A stretch of 64,000 nt of DNA from NCBI RefSeq assembly GCF_000067045.1, contig NC_010125.1, positions 1,464,001 to 1,528,000 of the forward strand. Direction: 5' to 3'. Of the stretch, positions 56,964 through 64,000 are shown piece by piece. The stretch comes from Gluconacetobacter diazotrophicus PA1 5 (GTDB lineage: Bacteria > Pseudomonadota > Alphaproteobacteria > Acetobacterales > Acetobacteraceae). The translations under genes were made by a program, and so were the position numbers. The notes under the pieces were generated by a model. The model ran no database searches. It was not told where the DNA came from and was given only the letters and a program-made list of their open reading frames with translations. Position 1 is the stretch's first letter; the number at the start of each line of letters is the position of its first letter.

Positions 56964-57658
56964 GCGCCGTCCTCGCGCGCCAGGCGATAGCCACGTCCGC
57001 GCACCGTCCGGATCAGCCCGGCCCCGACCTTCTTGCGCACGCGGCTGATGAAGACCTCGATCGCGTTGCTCTCGATTTCCTCGCCCAGGCCGTAGAGCGC
57101 GTCCTCGATCTGCTCGCGCGAGCAGATCGCGCCGGCGCGGCGGGCCAGCAGTTCGATCACCGCCCATTCGCGCGCCGTCAGGTCCACTTCCGCGCCCAGG
57201 CGGGACAGGCGGCGGCGGGACAGGTCGATCTCGACCTCGCCCAGCGCCAGGCGATTATCGACCAGCGCGACATAGCGGCGCGACACGGCATCCAGCCGCG
57301 CCAGCAATTCGTCGAAATCGTAGGGTTTGACGATATAATCGTCCGCCCCGTCCGACAGGCCGGCGATGCGGTCGCTGATCTGGTCCTGCGCGGTGGTGAT
57401 CAGGATCGCCATCGCGGACCCGTTCCCCCCCAGGCCGTTTCCCCCATGACCATTTCGGCGGATCTCGCGTAGCAGGTCGCGGCCGCTGCCGTCGGGCAGG
57501 CCCAGATCCAGCAGCAGGACGTCATAGGATGCGGCGGCCAGGGCGGCACGGGCATCGCCCAGCGTGGTGAACCAGTCGGCGGCATGCCCGGCCCGGCGCA
57601 GCCGTTCCTGCACGGCCGATCCCAGCGGGGCTTCGTCCTCGATGATCAGGATTCGCAC
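56960..57658 (-). CDS. OmpR-family response regulator of the metal RND operon
   Basis: The protein is 232 residues. The receiver has the acidic pair in IIEDEAPLG, the phosphoacceptor Asp about 51 in LLLDLGLPDGSG and Lys in VKPYDF. The winged-helix DNA-binding domain has SNAIEVFISRVRKKVG and RTVRGRGYRL. A Gly/Asn-rich insert (NGHGGNGLGGNG, about 69-80) is unusual. The start is GTG at 57658, inside the last codons of the RND gene (13-base overlap). Confidence 0.94.
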   Translation of the reverse strand: MRILIIEDEAPLGSAVQERLRRAGHAADWFTTLGDARAALAAASYDVLLLDLGLPDGSGRDLLREIRRNGHGGNGLGGNGSAMAILITTAQDQISDRIAGLSDGADDYIVKPYDFDELLARLDAVSRRYVALVDNRLALGEVEIDLSRRRLSRLGAEVDLTAREWAVIELLARRAGAICSREQIEDALYGLGEEIESNAIEVFISRVRKKVGAGLIRTVRGRGYRLAREDGA

Positions 57659-60600
57659 CGGTCATTCCGCTCCCGCATGACGCGCGCATAAAGCGACGGC
57701 AGCACCAGCAAAGTCAGCAACGTGGACGATACCAGTCCCCCGATCACCACGGTGGCCAGCGGCCGTTCGACCTCGGCCCCGGCACTGGTGGAAAACGCCA
57801 TGGGAAAGAAGCCCAGGCTGGCCACCAGCGCGGTGGCGATCACCGGCCGGAACCGCTCTTCCGCCGCTTCGAACGCCGCGCGGGCCACGTCCATTCCCGT
57901 GCGGCGCAGATGCTGGATGGCGCTGACCAGCACCACGCCGTTCAGGATCGCGACGCCGAACAGGGCGATGAAGCCGATCCCGGCCGAAATGCTGAACGGC
58001 AGGCCGCGCACCGTCAAGGCGATGATTCCCCCCGTGGCCGCCATCGGCAGGTTGACGAACACCAGCATTGCCGCCCGCACCGACCCCAGGGCCACCACCA
58101 GCAGCGCGAAGATCAGCGCCAGCGCGATCGGCACCACGATATCCAGCCGCGCCATGGCGGATTGCAGGTTGCGGAACTGCCCTTCCCACGTCAGGCGATA
58201 ACCGGGGGGCAGGTGGATCTTCGCCGCCACCGCCGCCTGCGCCGCCGCGACGTAGGAACTCAGGTCCCGCCCGCGCACGTTGGCCTGCACGATCAGCCGG
58301 CGCTGGATCCGGTCGCGGCTGATGCGCGGCGGTCCGTCCACGACGGAAATCGTCGCCACCTGCGACAGCAGTACCGTTCCCCTGCCGTCGGCGCGGCGCA
58401 CGCGCAGGCGCGCGATCTGCCCGCGTGACGCCGCCTGGGCGGGGTCGAAGCGGACCTGGGTGTTCATCACCGCGTTCTCGACGATGACGGGGCGGCCGAT
58501 ATGCCCGCCCACGGCCTCGACCGTGTCCAGGATGTCGGCCATCGGCACGCCCAGCCGCGCCGCGCGGTCGCGGTCGACATCGACATGGATGAAGGGCAGC
58601 GTGCCGTCGCCCTGCGGGGCCACGTCGGCGGCGCCGGGCACGCCCTTCAGCACCGCCGCCACCTGGTCGCCCAGACGGGACAGCATGTCCAGGTCGGGAC
58701 CGTAGATCGACACCGCGATTTCGCTGCGCACGCCGGACAGCAGGTCGTCCATGCGCATCTGCACCGGCTGGCTCCAGGAAAACTGCGCGTCGGGCAGTTG
58801 CGCGCGCAGGGTGGCGTCGATGGCGGTGACCAGCCCCTCCTGCGTGTGGGCGGTGCGCCAGTGCGACGGGTCCTTCAGGAACACGAAGCTGTCGGTCTCG
58901 TTCACCCCCATCGGGTCGGTGGGAATCGCCGAGGTGCCGGTATTGCTGACGACGGTGGCGACCTCGGGGAAGCCCATCAGGATCTGCTCCTCCTTCCGCA
59001 CCGACTGCAGCACGGTGGGTAGCGACGCACTGGGCAGGCGCGTGCTGGTGACGACCAGCGCACCTTCGCCAAGCTGGGGGATGAACTCCCCGCCCAGCCG
59101 CGTGGCCAGGAAGACCGAGACAAGGAAGATCGCGGCCGTCGCGCCGAACAGCCGGCCGGGATGGGTCTCGCCCCACAGCACCATCGGGCCGTAGCCGCGG
59201 CGCAGGGCCGCGACCAGGCGCGTGTCGCCGTGCGCGGGGGCCCGGCGCAGCGCCAGCGCCGCGATCACCGGCACGCAGACCACGCAGTACGCCAGCGAGG
59301 CCAGAAGCGCCATGATGACGGTCTGGGCCATCGGCCGGAACATCTTGCCCTCGATTCCCTGCAACGTCAGGATCGGCAGATAGACCATGACGATGACCAG
59401 GATGGCGAAGGTCACGGGCCGGATTACCTGCATGACCGAGGACACGACCAACGTCCGCAGGTCCTCCGTCTCGCCCCTCTGGCGGTGGGCCATCAGGTTT
59501 TCGACCACCACCAGCGAACTGTCCACGATCATCCCGAAATCGATCGCGCCCAGGCTCAGCAGGTTGGCCGATATGCCGAACTGCCGCATGCCCGCCATGG
59601 CGCAGACCAGCGCGAAGGGAATGACCGAGGCAATGACCAGCGACGCCCGCCAGTCCCCGATCACCACGACCAGGACCAGGACCACCAGCGCCGCGCCGAT
59701 CAGCAGGTTCTCGCGCACCGTGGCGATGGTGCGGTTGGTCAGGTCGGACCGGCTGTAATACGGGTCCAGCGTGACCCCGGCGGGCAGGGTGCGCCGGATG
59801 CCCGGCAGCGCCGCGCGGATCGCGGCCAGGGTCGCATCCGAACTGGCGCCCATGCGCATCAGCACCACGCCGTTGACGATCTCGCCATCCCCGTCGCGCG
59901 TGACCGCCCCCAGGCGGGTGCGCGGGCCCATCGATACCGCGCCCACGTCACGCAGGCGGATGGCCGTGCCGTCCGGGTTCAGCCGCACCGGCAGGGCGGC
60001 GAAATCGTCCAGGCCGCGCACCAGCCCCCGCCCGACGACGATCTGCTGTTCCGCGTGGTGTTCGATCCAGCCGCCGCCCGATGCCGCGTTGTTGCCGTCC
60101 ACGGCGCGATAGACGTCGCTGACCGACACGCCGTAGGCGACCAGCCGCGCCTGGTCCAGCGCGACCTGATAGGTCTCCTCGGCCCCGCCATTGACGTTCA
60201 CGTCCACCACGCCGGGGACCAGCTTCAGTTGCGGCACCACGGTCCAGGTCATCAGCCGGTTCAGGTCCATCAGGGACGGGCGCGCCCCCCCGTTGCGGAC
60301 CTGCCCCCTGATTTCGATCTGCATGATCTCGCCCATGCCGGTGGCCAGCGGCCCCATGTTGACCGACAGGCCGGGCACGGCGATCAGCGACCGGGCCTGC
60401 TGGATGCGTTCGTTGACGCGGGTGCGGTCCAGGTCGATGTCGGTGTCGTCGTCGAACTGGACGTAGACCACCGACACGCCGGAACGCGAAACCGAACGCA
60501 GGTCGTTCATGCCCGGAATGCCGGCCATGCTGGTCTCGATGGGAAAGGTGATCAGCCGCTCCACTTCCTCGGTTGCCAGGCCCGGGGCGGTGACCGACAC

Positions 60601-60741
60601 CAGGACCTGCCGGGGCGAAATGTCGGGCACCGATTCCACCGGCAGGCCGATGACCGCGGCGATGGCCGCCAGCATGATCGCCAGCGCACCCTCCAGGACG
60701 ACGAAGCGGTTCGCCTGCAGAAACGTCAGGACGGCGTGCAT
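57646..60741 (-). CDS. Heavy-metal efflux RND inner membrane pump (CzcA/CusA type)
   Basis: The protein is 1031 residues, normal for HME-RND pumps. The N-terminal half has PVESVPDISPRQVLVSV, and the TM4 motif DFGMIVDSSLVVVEN carries the Asp/Asp/Glu set of metal proton antiporters. It retains SRSGVSVVYVQFDDDTD. It exports divalent or monovalent metal ions from the periplasm or cytoplasm through the outer membrane with its adaptor and channel. The TM4 acidic residues favour a CzcA-like (Zn/Co/Cd/Ni) rather than a CusA-like metal. It starts one base after the adaptor stop. Confidence 0.95.
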   Translation of the reverse strand: MHAVLTFLQANRFVVLEGALAIMLAAIAAVIGLPVESVPDISPRQVLVSVTAPGLATEEVERLITFPIETSMAGIPGMNDLRSVSRSGVSVVYVQFDDDTDIDLDRTRVNERIQQARSLIAVPGLSVNMGPLATGMGEIMQIEIRGQVRNGGARPSLMDLNRLMTWTVVPQLKLVPGVVDVNVNGGAEETYQVALDQARLVAYGVSVSDVYRAVDGNNAASGGGWIEHHAEQQIVVGRGLVRGLDDFAALPVRLNPDGTAIRLRDVGAVSMGPRTRLGAVTRDGDGEIVNGVVLMRMGASSDATLAAIRAALPGIRRTLPAGVTLDPYYSRSDLTNRTIATVRENLLIGAALVVLVLVVVIGDWRASLVIASVIPFALVCAMAGMRQFGISANLLSLGAIDFGMIVDSSLVVVENLMAHRQRGETEDLRTLVVSSVMQVIRPVTFAILVIVMVYLPILTLQGIEGKMFRPMAQTVIMALLASLAYCVVCVPVIAALALRRAPAHGDTRLVAALRRGYGPMVLWGETHPGRLFGATAAIFLVSVFLATRLGGEFIPQLGEGALVVTSTRLPSASLPTVLQSVRKEEQILMGFPEVATVVSNTGTSAIPTDPMGVNETDSFVFLKDPSHWRTAHTQEGLVTAIDATLRAQLPDAQFSWSQPVQMRMDDLLSGVRSEIAVSIYGPDLDMLSRLGDQVAAVLKGVPGAADVAPQGDGTLPFIHVDVDRDRAARLGVPMADILDTVEAVGGHIGRPVIVENAVMNTQVRFDPAQAASRGQIARLRVRRADGRGTVLLSQVATISVVDGPPRISRDRIQRRLIVQANVRGRDLSSYVAAAQAAVAAKIHLPPGYRLTWEGQFRNLQSAMARLDIVVPIALALIFALLVVALGSVRAAMLVFVNLPMAATGGIIALTVRGLPFSISAGIGFIALFGVAILNGVVLVSAIQHLRRTGMDVARAAFEAAEERFRPVIATALVASLGFFPMAFSTSAGAEVERPLATVVIGGLVSSTLLTLLVLPSLYARVMRERNDRCES

Positions 60742-60742
60742 G

Positions 60743-61906
60743 TCAGTCCCCGCCCAGGCCGGCCAGCAGCAGGATGGATTTCAGCGCGAAACTGCCCTGG
60801 GCCGCGACCGGCTGGCCCGCCGACAGGCCCGACAGGATGACCGTGCCGCCGCCGCTCTCCAGCCCCACCGTGACCGGAACGGGGCGGAAGATCGTGGCCC
60901 CGGCGCTGTCGGTCCCGGCGCGGACGAACACCACGTCGCGGCCCTCGACCTGCTGCACGGCCTCGGACGGGACGACGATGCCCGTGGCGCGGTCGTCGGT
61001 TTCCAGTTCGGCCTCCAGCATCATGCCGGGGCGCAGCGCGCCGTCCGGGTTGGGCACGGCGCTGATCACGCGCACCAGTCCGGTCGCGGGTGACGCCATG
61101 CCGTCGATCGTGCCGATCCGCGACGCCAGGCGCCGCGTGCCCAGGATGGTGGTCTGCGCGCCACCCTGCACCAGCCGCGCCGCGTCCTGCGGCGGCACGT
61201 CGGACACGATCCAGACCCGGGACAGATCGACCAGCATGGCCGCGGTCTGGCCCGCATTGATGTCGCCCCCGACCGCGACGCCGACCGATTGCACCGTGCC
61301 CTCGACCGGCGCCAGCAGGGACGATGTCTCGTCCTCGCCCTGGCCGCTGCGCTCGGTGACGGAGTTGAATTCCTCGTGGAAGCGATGGGTCATGGTGCCG
61401 ACATCGGCCTGCCGCGCCAGGACGGTGTTCCGGGCCTCCTGCAACACCGCCAGGCGCCGGCGGGTCTCGCCTTCCGATACGGTGCTGCCGGACAGGTCCC
61501 GCGCGCGGCGCCAGGCGACATAGGCCTCGTCGCGCGCGGCCAGGGCGGCATCCAGCGCCGCGCGCATCTGCACCGCCTGCAGGCGCGCGACATGCAGCGA
61601 ATGATCCAGGTAGTCGACCAGCACGGCATCGCGGGCGACATGCTGGCCCGCCATCACATGGACCCGCAGCACCTTGCCCGATCCCACGGGCTGGATCGGC
61701 ACCACCCGGCTTTCGTCCGGCACCACCCGGGCCAGCGCCGGCAGCACGCGCGACAGGGTCCCGGCCCGGGCGGCCACCACCACCAGCCCCTCGTTACGCT
61801 GGGCTTCCGCCCCCATCGTCACCGGGGACAGGCCGCCGGGCGCGTCCGCATGGGCCGGGCCACACAGGACGGCCAGCAGCAGGAACAGCGGGCAGGCCCA
61901 TTTCAT
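60743..61906 (-). CDS. Periplasmic adaptor of the metal RND pump (CzcB/CusB type)
   Basis: The protein is 387 residues with a signal peptide (about 1-21). The membrane fusion protein fold is visible: lipoyl half-motifs GKVLRVHVMAGQHVARDAVL and APVEGTVQSVGVAVGGDI flank a coiled-coil hairpin. It joins the pump to the outer membrane channel. It overlaps the upstream channel gene as ATGA. No His-rich N-terminal metal site, as in CzcB, is present. Confidence 0.93.
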   Translation of the reverse strand: MKWACPLFLLLAVLCGPAHADAPGGLSPVTMGAEAQRNEGLVVVAARAGTLSRVLPALARVVPDESRVVPIQPVGSGKVLRVHVMAGQHVARDAVLVDYLDHSLHVARLQAVQMRAALDAALAARDEAYVAWRRARDLSGSTVSEGETRRRLAVLQEARNTVLARQADVGTMTHRFHEEFNSVTERSGQGEDETSSLLAPVEGTVQSVGVAVGGDINAGQTAAMLVDLSRVWIVSDVPPQDAARLVQGGAQTTILGTRRLASRIGTIDGMASPATGLVRVISAVPNPDGALRPGMMLEAELETDDRATGIVVPSEAVQQVEGRDVVFVRAGTDSAGATIFRPVPVTVGLESGGGTVILSGLSAGQPVAAQGSFALKSILLLAGLGGD

Positions 61907-63198
61907 GGTGTCATGCCCGATGCAATCGCGGCCCGCACGATGGCGGCGTGCCACCCGACATCGGCCGCGTTCAGGGACAGGATGGCGTTATAGGCGGCCT
62001 GCCGCGCGCGCAATGCCTCGATCAGGGTCGTTTCTCCTACCTGCCAGGACCGTTCCATCTCATCGGCGCGCCGGTTCAGCGCGCCGGCCGATGCCCGGGC
62101 GCTGTTCAGGGTCGTGCCGGCGGCGTCCAGCCGGGCGCGCACCTGCGCCAGTTCCACCCGCACCATGCGCCGCGCCTGCACGTCCTGGCTGTTGGCCGCC
62201 GCCAGCTTGTTCCGGGCGTCGGCCATCATCGGCACGCTGCGGGCCTCGCTGGGCAGCGGAACGGTAATGTTGACGCCCACCCGGTTGTCCCACGGGCTGC
62301 CGTACTGGCCTTCATGGATCGCGCCGACGCCGATCTCGGGATTGGGCATGAAGGACGCCCGGGCCAGCCGCACCCCTTCCTCGGCCGCCATCACGCCCCG
62401 GCGGGCGGCGCGCACGCGCGGATCGTTGTCCTCGATCAACTGGGGGGTATCCAGGCGCGTGCGGGCCAGGAAGCGTGCGTCATAGGACAGGATATCGGGC
62501 AGGCCGGGGCGGCCCAGCAAGGTTGTCAGCGCCGCTTCGGCGGCATCGACCTGTTCCTGCGCCAGCCCGATTTCGGTCCGGGACGCGGCCAGTTCGGCGT
62601 CGGCGGCCTGCTGGTCGGCCCGGGGGGATTCCCCGCCCCGCGCCGCCCGGCCCACGGCGGCGTCGATCCGCTGCATGATGCCCAGCATGGACAGCGCCAG
62701 GGCATGGCGCCGCTGGGCGATCACCAGCGTGCCGGTCGCCTCCAGCACCCGCACCGCCACCGCCATGTGCTCGACATTCAGCCGCTCCTGGATGGTGGCG
62801 GATTCGGCCTGCGCCACCCGCGTGGTCGCGGTGCCCTGCCCGGGCAGCCACAGCGGGACCGACACGGTGCCCTGATAGGTCGTGTAGCCGATATTGCTGC
62901 CGATGAAATGATCGTCGAAATACTGCGCCGACACGACGGGGCCACCGGGAAACCAGGATTTCGCGGCATCGGCCCGCGCATCGGCGGACTCGCGGTTCGT
63001 GCTCAGTTCCACCCGGACCGGATCGGCCGTCCAGGCGGCGGTGACCGCGTCATGAAAGGACAGCCCGCCCGCCCGCGCGGCCGGCGCCGTCCCGATGGCG
63101 GCGGCCAGGGCGGCGGCCACGATGACGGTCCGCCTGCCGGCGGCGCGGCGCGCGGCACCGCGTCCCGGGTGGTCGTGGCCTTGGCAAGCGCTGTCCAT
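61903..63198 (-). CDS. Outer membrane channel of the metal RND pump (CzcC/TolC family)
   Basis: The protein is 431 residues from ATG at 63198, with an N-terminal basic stretch and then a signal (about VIVAAALAAAIGTAPAARA). The TolC-family pattern of repeated long helices is clear: LSTNRESADARADAAKSWFPGGPVVS in the first repeat and ARASFMPNPEIGVGAI in the second. It forms the outer membrane exit duct. It is the first gene of the channel-adaptor-pump-regulator-kinase operon. Confidence 0.9.
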   Translation of the reverse strand: MDSACQGHDHPGRGAARRAAGRRTVIVAAALAAAIGTAPAARAGGLSFHDAVTAAWTADPVRVELSTNRESADARADAAKSWFPGGPVVSAQYFDDHFIGSNIGYTTYQGTVSVPLWLPGQGTATTRVAQAESATIQERLNVEHMAVAVRVLEATGTLVIAQRRHALALSMLGIMQRIDAAVGRAARGGESPRADQQAADAELAASRTEIGLAQEQVDAAEAALTTLLGRPGLPDILSYDARFLARTRLDTPQLIEDNDPRVRAARRGVMAAEEGVRLARASFMPNPEIGVGAIHEGQYGSPWDNRVGVNITVPLPSEARSVPMMADARNKLAAANSQDVQARRMVRVELAQVRARLDAAGTTLNSARASAGALNRRADEMERSWQVGETTLIEALRARQAAYNAILSLNAADVGWHAAIVRAAIASGMTP

Positions 63199-63367
63199 GC
63201 ATCCGTCCGCACGATCCGGACGGCCCGATGCCATCCCTGCCGGACAGGCGATCTAGCACACGAAGCTGACAGGACCCTGAACGACCCCCGGACGGGGGCA
63301 GGGCAGGGGGTAGAAATTCGCATCATGCCCGCTGACTTTCGCGGGTTTTTGGCCTATGTCTCCGCCC

Positions 63368-64000
63368 ATGACCGACACACCGCTCTCGCTGATCCGCAAT
63401 TTCTCGATCATCGCCCATATCGACCACGGCAAGTCGACGCTGGCCGACCGGCTGATCCAGGCCTGCGGCGCGCTGACGGCGCGCGAGATGACGAACCAGG
63501 TCCTGGACAACATGGAGCTGGAGCGCGAGCGCGGCATCACCATCAAGGCGCAGACGGTGCGCCTGTCCTACCCGGCCAAGGACGGCAAGACCTATGTCCT
63601 GAACCTGATGGACACGCCGGGCCACGTCGATTTCGCGTACGAGGTCAGCCGGTCGCTGGCGGCGTGCGAGGGATCGCTGCTGGTCGTCGATGCCTCCCAG
63701 GGGGTCGAGGCGCAGACGCTGGCCAACGTCTACCAGGCCATCGACGCGAACCACGAGATCGTGCCGGTGCTGAACAAGGTGGACCTGCCCGCCGCCGAGC
63801 CCGAGCGGGTCAAGGCGCAGATCGAGGAAGTGATCGGCATTCCGGCCGACGACGCGGTCGAAATCTCGGCCAAGACCGGCCTGAACATCGAAGGCGTGCT
63901 GGAAGCCCTGGTGACGCGCCTGCCGCCGCCGGTCGGTGACGAGAGCAAGCCGCTGCAGGCGCTGCTGGTCGATAGCTGGTACGACCCGTACCTGGGCGTG
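63368..64000 (+). CDS. lepA: Elongation factor 4 (LepA), 5' part
   Basis: The gene runs off the window; 211 codons are seen. The G1 motif AHIDHGKST is at about 17-25, then GITIKAQTV (switch I), DTPGHVDF (G3) and NKVD (G4). LepA binds stalled or initiating ribosomes and promotes back-translocation or biogenesis. The ATG at 63368 is the plausible start. It is divergent from the metal efflux operon. Confidence 0.96.
   Translation, partial: MTDTPLSLIRNFSIIAHIDHGKSTLADRLIQACGALTAREMTNQVLDNMELERERGITIKAQTVRLSYPAKDGKTYVLNLMDTPGHVDFAYEVSRSLAACEGSLLVVDASQGVEAQTLANVYQAIDANHEIVPVLNKVDLPAAEPERVKAQIEEVIGIPADDAVEISAKTGLNIEGVLEALVTRLPPPVGDESKPLQALLVDSWYDPYLGV

Overview
The window is GC-rich, densely coded bacterial chromosome. 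It most resembles an acetic acid bacterium (Acetobacteraceae, Gluconacetobacter/Komagataeibacter-like). The grounds are the overall gene set (parE, lepA, argD-argF-hslO, a TonB receptor, yceI-cytochrome b561 genes) and a 930-bp IS5-family element whose length, ends and 3-bp target duplication match the IS1031 group known from Acetobacter/Komagataeibacter. The genus is inferred from family knowledge; no search was run.

Layout. 1-506: tail of a DsbD-type thiol-disulfide protein. 530-5094 (minus): a lipoprotein, then the argD-argF-orf106-hslO operon. 5319-8882: an SPFH membrane protein, convergent with the M1 aminopeptidase pepN. About 8990-12400: a visibly AT-richer island with an asparagine-synthetase-like gene, a 49-codon gene split by the IS element, and a decayed fragment of a second pepN. 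12589-22721 (minus): TonB receptor, hydroxyacid dehydrogenase, ABC-F ATPase, EamA exporter, parE and a small secreted protein. 23082-28284: lipoprotein, Rrf2 regulator divergent from cysK, yceI-cybB-yceI, wrbA and a small monooxygenase. 28334-39488: a large sugar or polyol uptake and catabolism region (DeoR regulator, two FGGY kinases, class II aldolase, HAD phosphatase, one complete ABC importer plus an extra binding protein). 39863-49561: membrane protein, sdaA with a soluble chemoreceptor, a frameshifted TPR-sulfotransferase, and a LysR gene ahead of preT-preA. 49739-54172: host-attachment-like and CBS-BON proteins, then a copper operon (small Cys/His-rich protein, copA, copB). 54390-63198: MFS exporter and a five-gene heavy-metal RND operon with its own two-component system. 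63368 to the end: the start of lepA.

The most notable finding is in the AT-richer island. The IS element sits inside a short reading frame just upstream of the asparagine-synthetase-like gene. Removing the IS and one copy of its TGA target duplication restores an unbroken 49-codon gene with a ribosome binding site. A short peptide gene followed by this kind of enzyme is the arrangement seen in lasso-type RiPP pathways. However, no leader protease/RRE (B) gene is present in the window, so the pair is best called a disrupted, possibly incomplete RiPP-like locus.

Other points for a second look are a perfect 14-bp inverted repeat in front of the sugar ABC operon, with a related half-site in the divergent DeoR/aldolase promoter; two single-base frameshifts at G runs in the TPR-sulfotransferase; and 13-bp tandem repeats upstream of the CBS-BON gene.
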